Positions 1 to 8,642 of a stretch of DNA of 64,000 bases are shown here, piece after piece. Each line of letters starts with the position of its first letter. The first letter of the stretch is position 1. This DNA comes from Sphingopyxis sp. LC363. GTDB lineage: Bacteria; Pseudomonadota; Alphaproteobacteria; Sphingomonadales; Sphingomonadaceae. The position numbers were made by a program, and so were the translations under genes. The notes beneath the pieces are model-generated. The model did not search any database, was not told the origin of the DNA, and saw only the letters and a list, made by a program, of their open reading frames with translations. The stretch spans positions 111,733-175,732 of the forward strand of contig NZ_JNFC01000056.1 in NCBI RefSeq assembly GCF_000756385.1, written 5' to 3'.

Positions 1-1667
1 TGCTTGTTGCCATAGAAGGAACAGCGGTGGAGCGGGCCCTTCCAGCCCGCCTGCTTGCACGCCGCCTGATAGAATTGGAACTGCAGCACGCGCGCGAGGA
101 AATAGCGGGTGTAGGGCGTGTTCCCCGGGATATGGTATTTCGCGCCCGCGTCGAACGCGTTCGCCGGTCGCTCACCCGGCGGGACGATGCCCTGATATTG
201 GGTACGCAGCTGCGTCCATGCCTTGTTGTAATCGGCGGGCTGGATCGACCCGTCGAAAACGCCCCAGCGCCAGCGGTCGACGAGCAGGCCGAAGGGCAGG
301 AAGGCGACCTTGTCCATCGCCTGCCGAAGCAGGAGGCCGATATCCTTGTCGGCGCTCGGCACCTTCGCCTTGTCGAGCAGCCCGATGTCGACGAGATATT
401 GCGGCGTGATCGACAGCGCGACGAAATCGCCGATCGCCTCGTGGAAGCCGTCGTTCGCGCCGTTCAAATAGAGGAACGGCTGCTTGTTATAGGCGCGCTG
501 GTAATAATTGTGCCCGAGTTCGTGGTGGATGGTGATGAAGTCGTCGGCGTTCACCTTGATGCACATCTTGATGCGGATATCGTCCTTATTGTCGATATCC
601 CACGCCGACGCGTGACAGACGACCTCGCGATCGGCGGGCTTCAGGAACTGGCTGCGCTTCCAGAAGGTTTCGGGCAGCGGCGCCATCCCGAGCGACGAAT
701 AGAAATTCTCGCCTGCCTTGACCATGTCGAGCGGGGTCTTTCCCTGCGCGGTGAGCAGGTCGCCGATGTCATAGCCGAGGTCGCCGGTGCCCGCGGGCGC
801 GACCAGCGGATAGATATTACCCCATTCCTGCGCCCACATGTTACCGAGCAGGTCGGCGCGGATCGGGCCGGTCTTGGGCTGCACCGCGTCGCCATATTTC
901 TCGTTCAGTTTCCAGCGGACATAGGTGTGGAGCGCGACGTACAGCGGCTTCATGTCCTGCCAGATCTTTTCGGTCAGCTTGGCGAATTCTTCGGGCGGCA
1001 TGTCATAGCCCGAACGCCACATGGCGCCGGTGTCGGTGAAGCCCAGCTCCTTCGCGCCCTCGTTGGCGATGCCGACCATGCGGGCATAATCGTCCTTCAT
1101 CGGCGCGCCGACCTTGTCGTGCCAGCTCGTCCACATTTCGGCGAATTGCGCCGGCGTGTTCTCGAGATTGCCCATCTCGGCCTCGATATCCGACCCCGAG
1201 ATTTCCTTGCCGTTCAGCGTGCCGCGGCCCTTGCCATATTGCGACTGCAGGTCGGTTGCGATCGTGTTGAGCTCGGTCGCGGCACCCGGCGTCGTCGGCG
1301 CGGGCAGCACGATACCGGTGCGCAAAATGTCGAGCTTGCGCTTGGTGTCGGGGCTGAGTCCCGCGACATTCATATATTTCGCGGCCTCGAGCGCATATTT
1401 GACCGACTTTTCGGTGCCGACCGCGTTGATCCGCGCCGCCATCGCGTCGGTATCCTCGGTGATATAGGTCGAATTGACCCAGTTCGCCTGGCTGGCCTCG
1501 ACCGTATAGTCGAACAGGTCCTTTTCGACCGCCGCGATGAAGGCGTCGGCGTCAGCAGCAGTGGCGGCCGCCGCCGCGGGGGCAGCGGCGGGTGCGCTCT
1601 GCGCAAAAGCGGGGGTCGCCACCGCGAGCGACAGGGCAAGCGACAGCGTCGAAATCATGGCTTTCAT
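1..1667 (-). CDS. M2-family zinc metallopeptidase (ACE-like peptidyl-dipeptidase), C-terminus cut by window edge
   Basis: Secreted or periplasmic zinc dipeptidyl carboxypeptidase of the angiotensin-converting-enzyme family. About 555 codons are present; the C-terminus lies beyond the left edge (family usually near 600 aa). The first ~22 residues form a signal peptide ending AFA, followed by an Ala-rich linker. The zinc site HELGH is at about residues 382-386, and the third ligand lies in GFHEAIGD near residue 410, both as expected for M2. The start at 1667 has a second in-frame ATG 9 bases downstream; both give the signal peptide. It lies 75 bases downstream of the alpha/beta hydrolase gene on the same strand and could be co-transcribed. 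The family call is firm; the physiological substrate is unknown. Confidence 0.9.
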   Translation of the reverse strand, partial: MKAMISTLSLALSLAVATPAFAQSAPAAAPAAAAATAADADAFIAAVEKDLFDYTVEASQANWVNSTYITEDTDAMAARINAVGTEKSVKYALEAAKYMNVAGLSPDTKRKLDILRTGIVLPAPTTPGAATELNTIATDLQSQYGKGRGTLNGKEISGSDIEAEMGNLENTPAQFAEMWTSWHDKVGAPMKDDYARMVGIANEGAKELGFTDTGAMWRSGYDMPPEEFAKLTEKIWQDMKPLYVALHTYVRWKLNEKYGDAVQPKTGPIRADLLGNMWAQEWGNIYPLVAPAGTGDLGYDIGDLLTAQGKTPLDMVKAGENFYSSLGMAPLPETFWKRSQFLKPADREVVCHASAWDIDNKDDIRIKMCIKVNADDFITIHHELGHNYYQRAYNKQPFLYLNGANDGFHEAIGDFVALSITPQYLVDIGLLDKAKVPSADKDIGLLLRQAMDKVAFLPFGLLVDRWRWGVFDGSIQPADYNKAWTQLRTQYQGIVPPGERPANAFDAGAKYHIPGNTPYTRYFLARVLQFQFYQAACKQAGWKGPLHRCSFYGNK

Positions 1668-1742
1668 GGGGTGCGTCCTCTGGAATGTTATCGCAGCGCT
1701 CTCTGGCGCATGCGAACAGCTAGGCGCCCGGCGCGAGTCCGG

Positions 1743-2495
1743 TCAAGTCGCGAGAAAGACGGCGATCGCTTCGCCCAGCTCGGGCTCCGTCACGCTCGAC
1801 ATATGCGTCCCCGGGATTGTCGCAAGCCGCGCGTCGGGCAAGGCCGCAACCAGCTCCTCGGCCGATCCATTGTCCTGATCGCGGTCGCCGCAGACGACGA
1901 GGGTCGGCATCGTCAGCGCCGCGAGCATCTCGGGCGTCGTATCGGTGAAGCTGTCGAGCAGATGCCCCGCCGCGATGCGGTCGACCTTCATCGTCTTCAT
2001 GAACTGAACCGACAGCCATGTATCGTCGCCGCGTTTCGCCGTCTCATATTCGGCGATCACGCGCTTGAAGAAGCGCCCGCGCCGCTGCCAGCCGGCGAGC
2101 CCCGCCAATCCCATGCCGCCAAGAATCAAACGGCGCGGTTTCATCCCGGCGACAACTGCACGCACGCTCGTCCGCGCACCGAGCGAGAAACCGCCGAGGT
2201 CGAAGTCGGCGAGGTCCAGATGCGCGACCAGATCTTCGAGGTCATGCACCAGCACGTCGGACGGATAGAATTCCTCCTCGTGCGGCGCGTCGCTCGATCC
2301 GTGGACGCGCAGGTCGGGCATGATCACGCGGTATCCGTCGCGGGCGATGCGTGCCGCAGTGCCGAACTTGATCCAGTTGACCTCGCCGCTCGAAAACAGG
2401 CCGTGCAGCAAAATCAGCGGCCGACCTTCGCCCGTCTCGCGCCACGCCACCCGCACGCCGTCGCGCGCTTCGAAATATCGGGGTTCGATTGTCAT
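1743..2495 (-). CDS. alpha/beta-fold hydrolase
   Basis: A 250-aa cytoplasmic alpha/beta hydrolase with no signal peptide. The oxyanion HG is at residues 31-32, the nucleophile elbow GFSLG places Ser104, an acid Asp lies in GDRDQDN (~204-206), and the catalytic His is in GTHMSS (His231). The chosen ATG at 2495 begins MTIEPRYFEARDG, where family homology begins; the frame stays open upstream but reads through the isomerase gene. It follows the isomerase gene by 44 bases on the same strand, suggesting an aromatic or aliphatic catabolic operon. Substrate cannot be deduced from the sequence. Confidence 0.85.
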   Translation of the reverse strand: MTIEPRYFEARDGVRVAWRETGEGRPLILLHGLFSSGEVNWIKFGTAARIARDGYRVIMPDLRVHGSSDAPHEEEFYPSDVLVHDLEDLVAHLDLADFDLGGFSLGARTSVRAVVAGMKPRRLILGGMGLAGLAGWQRRGRFFKRVIAEYETAKRGDDTWLSVQFMKTMKVDRIAAGHLLDSFTDTTPEMLAALTMPTLVVCGDRDQDNGSAEELVAALPDARLATIPGTHMSSVTEPELGEAIAVFLAT

Positions 2496-2539
2496 GCGAC
2501 GCGCTATGCGCCCTCCATACCCGGTTCGGCAAGCGCCGA

Positions 2540-3187
2540 TCAGCGCGGGAGAAGGCCCTTCTGCTCCATGCGCCACTTCGCCATCTCGATCCGGTCCTGC
2601 CCGAAAAAGGGCTCGCCTTCGAACACGAGAGTCGGCACGCCCCAATGGCCCGCGATTTCGAGCGCGACCTGGTTGCCGGCGACTTCATTGTCGAGCGCTT
2701 CGGCCTCGCGCACCGCCTCTTCGTCGAGTTCGGCGAGGTCGAGCCCCGCGCGCTTCGCCGCGCCCGCAAGATGATCGCCGAGATGCCAGTCCTGCGCGCC
2801 GCCCCAGATGAGCTGGCCGACCTCATGCGCAAAGGCGAGCCCCTTGCCGCGCCGCGACGCCGCCTGTCCCAGCCGGGTAAGGCGATGGATATAGGGCTGC
2901 TCGGCCGCGATCTCGCGCGTCGCGACATTCTGGACGATCGGGTCGGGACGCGGCGGGCCGAAGGGAATGCCGTGGAACTGCGCGACGCGGATCATGTCGC
3001 GCATCGTGTAGCTCAGCCAATTGGGATGATTGCGCTCGAAAAAGTCGGGCTGGCGCACCGCAAGCGGATAGACGGGGCGCAGGTTGATCGTCACGTCGTG
3101 GCTGGCGGCGAGCGCGCGATAGCGGCCGACCGCAAGATAGCTGTACGGCGAACGGAAGGACCAGAAAAGGTCGGCGGTTAAAGTCAT
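2540..3187 (-). CDS. 2-hydroxychromene-2-carboxylate isomerase (DsbA/kappa-GST fold)
   Basis: A 215-aa thioredoxin-fold protein of the NahD/kappa-GST type. These glutathione-dependent enzymes isomerise 2-hydroxychromene-2-carboxylate during naphthalene-type ring degradation, and many genome copies act on unknown substrates. The N-terminal motif FRSPYSYLA (Ser13) is the family hallmark and WGVPTLVFEGEPFFGQDR near the C-terminus is the conserved cis-Pro segment. The start at 3187 gives MTLTADLFWSF. It is transcribed away from marR across a 126-base spacer holding a palindromic operator, so MarR may regulate both directions. No other ring-cleavage genes are nearby, so the substrate is uncertain. 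Confidence 0.85.
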   Translation of the reverse strand: MTLTADLFWSFRSPYSYLAVGRYRALAASHDVTINLRPVYPLAVRQPDFFERNHPNWLSYTMRDMIRVAQFHGIPFGPPRPDPIVQNVATREIAAEQPYIHRLTRLGQAASRRGKGLAFAHEVGQLIWGGAQDWHLGDHLAGAAKRAGLDLAELDEEAVREAEALDNEVAGNQVALEIAGHWGVPTLVFEGEPFFGQDRIEMAKWRMEQKGLLPR

Positions 3188-3283
3188 CCCCACATCCTGC
3201 CCAAAAACATGCCCCACGCAAGCAGTGTAAAGAAAATTTACACCATATCCGAGACTGTTGGCAATCCCGTGCTGCGGTTGAAT

Positions 3284-3303
3284 ATAGTAGCAATTGCTAT
3301 TAT
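3284..3303. promoter_or_regulatory. Putative MarR operator palindrome
   Basis: A 12-bp perfect palindrome TAGCAATTGCTA (3288-3299) extends to 20 bp with one mismatched pair. It sits 11 bases before the marR start, in the divergent promoter region shared with the isomerase gene, in an unusually AT-rich patch. MarR-family dimers typically autoregulate through such sites. Confidence 0.6.
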
Positions 3304-3313
3304 ATGCTATGAC

Positions 3314-3760
3314 ATGAGCGAGACGATCGGATATCTGCTGAACGATAGCGCGCGCCTGTTCCGGCGCGCGTTCAACGCGCGCACGAAGGACAGCGGCATC
3401 ACCGCGCTGCAATGGCGGCTGATCACCTACCTCAAGCGCCACGAGGGTATCCGCCAGGGCCCGCTCGCCGAGCTGATCGAGGTCGAGCCGATCACGCTGT
3501 CGCGGATGGTCGACCGGCTGGCCGAGGCGGATCTTGTCGAGCGCCGCGCCGACCCCGCCGACCGCCGCGCGTGGCAGCTTTACCTGACGCCGCGCGCCGG
3601 CGAACTGCTCGGCGGGATGCGCGCCACCGCCGATGCGCTGACCGCCGAAGCGACCGAAGGGCTGAACCCCGCCGAGGTCGAGCAGCTGATCGACCTTGTC
3701 GAGCGCGTCCGCGCCAACCTGTCCCGCCGCATCTGCCAAAAAGAAAAAGAGACGATCTGA
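3314..3760 (+). CDS. MarR-family transcriptional regulator
   Basis: A 148-aa winged-helix regulator. The core lies around residues 25-100, with recognition-helix segment PITLSRMVDRLAEADLV and wing DPADRRAWQLYLT. MarR proteins dissociate from DNA on binding phenolic or other toxic ligands. The start at 3314 (MSETIGYLL) is preferred; an upstream in-frame ATG exists but would put the palindromic operator inside the gene. The stop overlaps the ATG of the membrane-fusion gene by one base, marking a marR-emrA-emrB operon, so it probably represses the pump and itself. Confidence 0.88.
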   Translation: MSETIGYLLNDSARLFRRAFNARTKDSGITALQWRLITYLKRHEGIRQGPLAELIEVEPITLSRMVDRLAEADLVERRADPADRRAWQLYLTPRAGELLGGMRATADALTAEATEGLNPAEVEQLIDLVERVRANLSRRICQKEKETI

Positions 3761-4860
3761 TGGACCAGCTCTCCCCCTCCCGCCCGAAAGCCGAAGAGGC
3801 GACGCCGCCGAAGCGCGCGCCGAAGGCCGATCTGCTGCCGGACCCCGCGCCCGCCGCCGACGCCGCGCCCAAGGCGAGCTGGCGCACGCGGCTGTTGATG
3901 TTCGGGCTGCCCGCGCTGCTGATCGCGGGCGGCGCCGGCTGGTGGCTGACGAGCGGCGGGTCGGTGTCGACCGACAACGCCTATGTCCAGATGGACAAGG
4001 TGTCGGTCGCCGCCGAAGTCGGCGGACGGATCACCGAAGTTGCCGTCCGCGACGGCCAGCAGGTCGCAAAAGGCCAATTGCTCTTTCGCATCGACGGCGA
4101 GCCCTATGCGCTGAGCGTCGCGCAGGCGACCGCGGCGATCGACGCCGCCAAGGTCGAAGTCGGCAATCTGGCGGCGAGCGCGAACACGTCGAGCGTCGAC
4201 ATCGCCGCGGCGCGCGAGGATGTGAAGTTCGCCCAGGTGACCTTCGACCGGCAGGCGGCGCTGATGGAAAAGGGCTTCACGACGAAAGCCGCCTATGATG
4301 CCTCGCGCCACGCGCTCAGCCAAGCACGCGAAAGCGTGCGGCAGGCCGAAGCCGCCGCCGCCGAAGCGCGCACAAAACTCGCCGCGGGCCCGTCGAGCGG
4401 GATCAATCCGCAGGTCGAGGCGGCGCGCGTCCAGCGGTCGCAGGCGCAGGTGAACCTCGACCGGACGACGGTGCGCGCGCCGGGCGCGGGGCGCATCGCG
4501 CAGTCGGACCGATTGCAAGTCGGCCAGATGATGGTCGCGGGGCTGCCCGCGGTGACGCTGGTCGACACCGCGCATCCGTGGGTCGAGGCCAATTTCAAGG
4601 AAACCGACCTTGCGAACATGCGCGTCGGCCAGCGCGCCGAAATCCGCTTCGACGCCTATCCGGGGCTGACGGTGCGTGGCCATGTGCTGACGATCGGCGC
4701 GGGTACGGGCAGCGAATTTTCGGTGCTCCCCGCGCAGAACGCGACCGGCAACTGGGTCAAGGTGACGCAGCGCGTGCCGGTGCGGATCGCCTTCGACGAA
4801 AAGCCGTCGCGCGATATGATCGCGGGGCTGTCGGCCGATGTGCGGGTGTTTACGAAGTAA
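3760..4860 (+). CDS. emrA: HlyD/EmrA-type membrane fusion protein
   Basis: A 366-aa periplasmic adaptor of an EmrAB-type multidrug efflux pump. A Pro/Ala-rich cytosolic N-terminus is followed by one membrane segment (~45-63), then the barrel start VSTDNAYVQMDKVSV, an alpha-helical coiled-coil hairpin (~115-205, Gln/Ala rich), a returning lipoyl half with TTVRAPGAGRI, and a beta-barrel ending DVRVFTK. It starts one base before the marR stop ends and is followed by the DHA2 permease gene. The substrate is unknown; EmrA pairs with an inner-membrane MFS pump and usually a TolC-like channel, which is not in this window. Confidence 0.9.
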   Translation: MDQLSPSRPKAEEATPPKRAPKADLLPDPAPAADAAPKASWRTRLLMFGLPALLIAGGAGWWLTSGGSVSTDNAYVQMDKVSVAAEVGGRITEVAVRDGQQVAKGQLLFRIDGEPYALSVAQATAAIDAAKVEVGNLAASANTSSVDIAAAREDVKFAQVTFDRQAALMEKGFTTKAAYDASRHALSQARESVRQAEAAAAEARTKLAAGPSSGINPQVEAARVQRSQAQVNLDRTTVRAPGAGRIAQSDRLQVGQMMVAGLPAVTLVDTAHPWVEANFKETDLANMRVGQRAEIRFDAYPGLTVRGHVLTIGAGTGSEFSVLPAQNATGNWVKVTQRVPVRIAFDEKPSRDMIAGLSADVRVFTK

Positions 4861-4900
4861 GCGGAATGCCTGGTCGTCCGTCGATTTCCCGTGCGAATAT

Positions 4901-4931
4901 ATCCTCCCCATCGCTTCGCGACAGGGAGGAT
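4901..4931. repeat. R1 repeat, half copy (31 bp)
   Basis: Only the distal end of the R1 dispersed repeat: ATCCTCCC and GGGAGGAT arms around CATCGCTTCGCGAC. It lies between emrA and emrB and its terminal AGGGAGG is 13 bases before the emrB ATG, so it may serve as that gene's Shine-Dalgarno sequence. Confidence 0.7.
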
Positions 4932-4942
4932 CGGTTTTAGCC

Positions 4943-6535
4943 ATGGCCAGCAACGCCCTCCCCCGCCGGCCCGCCGCCGCGGCCTTGCCCGACGACGATA
5001 TGATCCCCCTCCACGAGCGCGTCCGCTATCGCGGCCTGCTGACCGTCGCCGTCATGGGCGCGTCGATCATGCAGATCCTCGACACGACGATCGCCAACGT
5101 CGCCATCCCGCACATGCAGTCGGCGCTCGGCGCGACGAGCGAGACGGTGACCTGGGTGCTGACAAGCTATATCCTCGCCTCGGCGATCGCGATGCCGATC
5201 ACCGGCTGGCTCGCCGACCGCATCGGACGGCGCGAATTGTTCCTCGGCGCGGTCGCGGGCTTCATCGTCGCGTCGATGGCGTGCGGCGCGGCGCAGACGC
5301 TCGATCAGATGGTCGCCTTTCGCTTCATGCAGGGGATTTTCGCGGCGTTCATCGGGCCGCTGTCGCAGTCGGTGATGCTCGACATCAACCCGCCCGAGCG
5401 CCACGCGCGCGCGATGTCGATCTGGGGCATGGGGATCATGATCGGGCCGATTCTGGGCCCCGTGCTCGGCGGCTGGCTGACCGAAAGCGTCAACTGGCGC
5501 TGGGTTTTCTACGTCAACCTCCCCGTCGGATTGCTGACGCTCGCGATGATGTGGGCGCTGTTGCCCGCGACGCGCAGAACCGATCGCAAGTTCGACCTGT
5601 TCGGTTTCTCGATGCTCGCGCTCGGCCTCGCCGCGCTGCAACTGATGCTCGACCGCGGCGCGCACGAGGACTGGTTCAACGGCGTCGAAATCTGGATCGA
5701 ATGCGGGGTCGCGATCGCGTGCCTGTGGATGTTCTTCGTCCATCTGTTCACCGCGCGCGGCGATACGCTGTTCAACCGCAAGATGCTCGCCGACCGCAAT
5801 CTCGTCACCGCGATGGGCTTCATGGTCGTGATCGGGGTCGTGATGTTCGCGTCGATGGCGCTGCTGCCGCCGATGCTGCAGAATCTGTTCGGCTGGCCGG
5901 TGATCGACACCGGGATCGTCCTCGCGGTGCGCGGGGTGGGCATTTTGATGAGCATGTGGGTCGCGGGGCAATTGCTCGGCCGGATCGACGCGCGCTGGCT
6001 GGTCGGCACCGGCCTGCTGATCGCCGCTTATTCGCTGTGGCAGATGAGCCACTGGTCGCTGATGATGGGGATGGAGCCGGTGATCGTCAGCGGGCTGGTG
6101 CAGGGGGTCGGCATGGGACTGATCTTCATTCCGCTCAACACCATGGCGTTCGCGACGATCGCGCCGCAGCATCGCACCGACGGGTCGAGCCTGCTCAACC
6201 TGCTCCGCAGCCTCGGCGCGTCGGTCGGGATTTCGGTCGTCACCACGCTGCTCGGCGTGAACACGCAGACGAGCCACGAGGATCTGGCGGCGCATGTCAC
6301 CAACAGCTCGGTCGGCCTGCTCGATCCGTCGACGTCCGACCGCTTCGGCGCGATGGGCGACACGGCGATGGCGATGATCAACGCCGAGATCAACCGGCAG
6401 GCGGCGATGGTCGCCTATATCGACGATTTCTGGCTGATGATGTGGGTGACTTTGGCGTCGGTCCCGCTGGTGCTGCTGTTGAAGCCGCCGAAACCCGGCG
6501 GGCCGCGCGCATCGGCGGCGGACATGGGGCATTAG
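4943..6535 (+). CDS. emrB: DHA2-family multidrug efflux MFS permease
   Basis: A 530-aa proton-driven inner-membrane transporter with about 14 membrane segments, the DHA2 (EmrB/QacA) length. The sequence shows LDTTIANVAIP (~46-56, DHA2 motif D1), GWLADRIGRRE (~88-98, motif A) and GPILGPVLGGW (motif C). The start MASNALPRR at 4943 is 82 bases after emrA, with only a half-copy repeat between. With emrA it should form a tripartite exporter of hydrophobic drugs or metabolites under MarR control. Substrate is not predictable. Confidence 0.9.
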   Translation: MASNALPRRPAAAALPDDDMIPLHERVRYRGLLTVAVMGASIMQILDTTIANVAIPHMQSALGATSETVTWVLTSYILASAIAMPITGWLADRIGRRELFLGAVAGFIVASMACGAAQTLDQMVAFRFMQGIFAAFIGPLSQSVMLDINPPERHARAMSIWGMGIMIGPILGPVLGGWLTESVNWRWVFYVNLPVGLLTLAMMWALLPATRRTDRKFDLFGFSMLALGLAALQLMLDRGAHEDWFNGVEIWIECGVAIACLWMFFVHLFTARGDTLFNRKMLADRNLVTAMGFMVVIGVVMFASMALLPPMLQNLFGWPVIDTGIVLAVRGVGILMSMWVAGQLLGRIDARWLVGTGLLIAAYSLWQMSHWSLMMGMEPVIVSGLVQGVGMGLIFIPLNTMAFATIAPQHRTDGSSLLNLLRSLGASVGISVVTTLLGVNTQTSHEDLAAHVTNSSVGLLDPSTSDRFGAMGDTAMAMINAEINRQAAMVAYIDDFWLMMWVTLASVPLVLLLKPPKPGGPRASAADMGH

Positions 6536-6575
6536 CCGCGACCAGCCGCTTATGACCGCTCCCGACCGAACCTAG

Positions 6576-6667
6576 CCGTCGCCCCCGCGAAGGCGGGGGC
6601 CGCTGTCGTTTTACACAATGCCGCTGAGTAAGGCCGCTAGCGGCCCCCGCCTTCGCGGGGGCGACGG
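6576..6667. repeat. R3 inverted repeat pair
   Basis: Two 29-base copies in opposite orientation (6576-6604 and 6639-6667), each containing the self-complementary core GCCCCCGCGAAGGCGGGGGC. A third copy lies at 61916-61944. It is located downstream of emrB and could act as a hairpin terminator, but there is no U-tract. Confidence 0.8.
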
Positions 6668-6676
6668 TTGTGGAAT

Positions 6677-6703
6677 GTCCGCTCACCACCCCTAAGCCGA
6701 CAT
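6677..6703. repeat. R6 27-bp repeat, copy 1
   Basis: GTCCGCTCACCACCCCTAA followed by RCCGACAT; 26 of 27 bases match the copy at 32529-32555, which overlaps the 3' end of chrA. Here it lies between the R3 pair and the PilZ-XRE gene and overlaps no gene. Confidence 0.65.
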
Positions 6704-6852
6704 CGCCACCACCGCCCACACTCCCCCCTCGCAAATTGAAACTCCGCCCACGCATCCGTTACCTGCCGCGCCGATGCGATATCCAGAGTCCCTGGCCATC
6801 TTTCCCGGCCCTCGCTAACGCTCTTTTAACCAGCGCGGCCCAACAAGCTAAT

Positions 6853-7521
6853 ATGGCCATTTCCGGATATTTTCTTCCCGTGGAACCCGGCGCCGACAGA
6901 CGGCAGGACGGCCGCCGGAAACTCAGCCTTCTCGCCAAGGGCGCGCGGCACGACGGCACGGGCATCGACGTCCGAATCCACAATATTTCGGGATCGGGCT
7001 TGCTGTTCGAAAGCGACATCAAGCTGTCGACCGGCGACCGAATCGAAATCGAGCTGCCGCATGCCGGCGACATTACCGCTATCGTGATCTGGGCCAGCGG
7101 ACGGCATTTCGGCTGCCAGTTCGAAGGTCCGGTATCGCGCGCCACGCTGAGTGCCGTCGAACTGAAGAGCGCCACCGACGCGGCCCCCGCTCCCGAAAAG
7201 GAAGAGCCGGAACCGGCAACGGGCGAATCCTTCGGCGACCGCCTGCGGCGGCTTCGCATCGAAGCGAAGCTCGACCGGGCCGACGTCGCCAAACGCATGC
7301 GCGTCAGCGCGGCATCGGTTCTGGGCTGGGAAAAGGACCGGGCCCGCCCCAGGCCGGGCCGGATGGCGGCGCTCGCGAAGATTCTGGGCGTCGAAACCTC
7401 CGACCTGCTCGGCGATGCCACGCCCGAAGGGATGCAGGAGCTGATCGACCGCGGCCGCGAAGAGATCGCGCGCGCCATCGGCGTCAGCGCCGACAGAATC
7501 CGGATCATCGTCGAATTCTAG
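6853..7521 (+). CDS. PilZ domain-XRE helix-turn-helix fusion regulator
   Basis: A 222-aa two-domain protein. The N-terminal PilZ domain (~12-105) has both c-di-GMP-binding motifs: RxxxR at Arg17-Arg21 and NISGSG at 44-49. A Pro/Glu linker (~108-125) leads to an XRE/Cro helix-turn-helix (~127-188; DVAKRMRVSAASVLGWE) and a short C-terminal helix. The start MAISGYFLPVEPG at 6853 fits the PilZ fold; the frame is open further upstream but that part is Pro-rich repeat sequence. TTAACC lies about 20 bases before the start. The architecture suggests a transcription factor responding to c-di-GMP; DNA targets are unknown. It stands alone between intergenic repeats. Confidence 0.85.
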   Translation: MAISGYFLPVEPGADRRQDGRRKLSLLAKGARHDGTGIDVRIHNISGSGLLFESDIKLSTGDRIEIELPHAGDITAIVIWASGRHFGCQFEGPVSRATLSAVELKSATDAAPAPEKEEPEPATGESFGDRLRRLRIEAKLDRADVAKRMRVSAASVLGWEKDRARPRPGRMAALAKILGVETSDLLGDATPEGMQELIDRGREEIARAIGVSADRIRIIVEF

Positions 7522-7626
7522 AGCGGCGTGTGGCCCCCGGCGGGCCCAAGCCCGCGGCGAATATGGGGCATTGGGATGGGCGCGGCTGCTTTGCGGTGGG
7601 CGGGGATGTTGCACGCTCTCACTTCC

Positions 7627-7712
7627 GTCATCCCGGCTTGACCCGGGACCCGCCTTCCTTCCGGCTGGCCATGAAAAGAAGGGCGGCCCCGGGTCAAGCT
7701 CGGGGTGACGAA
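7627..7712. repeat. R2 dispersed inverted repeat
   Basis: Palindromic element beginning GTCATCCCGGCTTGACCCGG and ending with its complement GTGACGAAG. Related copies lie at 19001-19076, 33958-33985, 41369-41466 and 60149-60222. Together with the adjoining R1 copy it fills the gene-free stretch 7522-7907, where nothing else is seen. Confidence 0.8.
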
Positions 7713-7717
7713 GAAAC

Positions 7718-7851
7718 ATCCTCCCTGTCGCGCAGCGATGGGGAGGTGGCAGCGCGAAGCGCTGACGGAGGGGCCCATAGCGCACCGTCACAGCCCCTCC
7801 ACCACCGCTTCGCGGTGGTCCCCCTCCCCACGGCTTCGCCGCAGGGAGGAT
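7718..7851. repeat. R1 dispersed repeat, full copy (134 bp)
   Basis: Starts ATCCTCCCTGT and ends with the complementary CAGGGAGGAT; inside are two further hairpins (GGGGAGG with CCTCCCC, and ACCACCGC with GCGGTGGT). Other copies lie at 41725, 56342, 57683 and 63572, with half copies at 4901 and 20190. It is intergenic and encodes no credible protein. Confidence 0.85.
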
Positions 7852-7907
7852 CTATGTCCGCAAGCGTTCGAAACAGGTCGTCTGTCCCTTTCCAGCCCCA
7901 CTCGCGA

Positions 7908-8642
7908 CTAAAGCGCCCACCCGAAGGCGCGGCGCAATTCGGCTGCGCCGCCGCTTTCATAGGGGAGACCGTGCGCCATCACGACGCGCTCGCAGTCCCA
8001 GGCGAGAATTTGCGCCATCGCGGCGCGCACCGCCCGGCGGCGCGGCCAGAAGGTCAGGCGCATGTCGGCCGGCGTGCCGCCCCCGGGATGCGCGACCCCC
8101 GCGAGCCGCACCAGGCTGCGAAACAGCCGGCTGCGAACGCGCGCGGGTTCGAAATTCTCGATCAGGTCGGTCAGAATCACGGTGCGCGAGGGCCGGTGAA
8201 AAAAGACCGCTTCGCTGACCATCGTGCCCGGGACCAGCACGCCGGCGATATCGTCGGGAAGCGGCATCGCCGGGCCGTCGAGCAGCGCGTCGACGCGGAA
8301 GTCGCGCTTCGCCTTTTCCGCGAGCCCGGGCACGGCGAGGGTCTGGGCCGCAGGATAGCGGACCTGCCAGTCGGCGACATACCAGTAATGGATGCTGCTC
8401 GGCGCGACCAGCCAGCCGACCTCGCCCAGCCGGTCGATCGCCGCGAACAGCGCATCGTCGGGGGCGATCGGCGAGTGGACCCACAGCCGTCCGCCGGGGA
8501 GTCGCACGACCGTCATCCGCGTCGGAAAGGGCATCGACGCGGGACCATAGTCCATGCGGATTTCGGGGCCGTCGACGATCCAGATCCCCTCGCCGAACGG
8601 CTTGGGCACGTTGAGCGGCGCATAGGGGACGAAGCTCGTCAT
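7908..8642 (-). CDS. DUF4336 domain protein (metallo-beta-lactamase-like)
   Basis: A 244-aa protein of the DUF4336 family, which is distantly related to the metallo-beta-lactamase fold. It begins MTSFVPYAPLNVPKPFGEGIWIVDGP, reads RLPGGRLWVHSPI at about 47-59, and has SSIHYWY (~81-87) and VVMAHGLPYE near the C-terminus. The typical HxHxDH zinc motif is not visible, so catalysis is doubtful. No signal peptide. It is separated from the upstream CoA-transferase stop by 112 bases on the same strand. The function is not known. Confidence 0.75.
   Translation of the reverse strand: MTSFVPYAPLNVPKPFGEGIWIVDGPEIRMDYGPASMPFPTRMTVVRLPGGRLWVHSPIAPDDALFAAIDRLGEVGWLVAPSSIHYWYVADWQVRYPAAQTLAVPGLAEKAKRDFRVDALLDGPAMPLPDDIAGVLVPGTMVSEAVFFHRPSRTVILTDLIENFEPARVRSRLFRSLVRLAGVAHPGGGTPADMRLTFWPRRRAVRAAMAQILAWDCERVVMAHGLPYESGGAAELRRAFGWAL

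Noticed and set aside
27..2774. A 915-codon open frame on the plus strand
   Set aside because: It runs antisense through the M2 peptidase, hydrolase and isomerase genes. Its composition (Arg/Asp/His rich, low hydrophobic content) is that of a GC-rich shadow frame and no known domain is visible.
3209..3313. Upstream in-frame start for marR
   Set aside because: It would include the palindromic operator and the promoter region in the coding sequence and add residues not expected of the family.
7718..7851. Possible CRISPR array
   Set aside because: The repeats are nested palindromes without regular spacers or cas genes.
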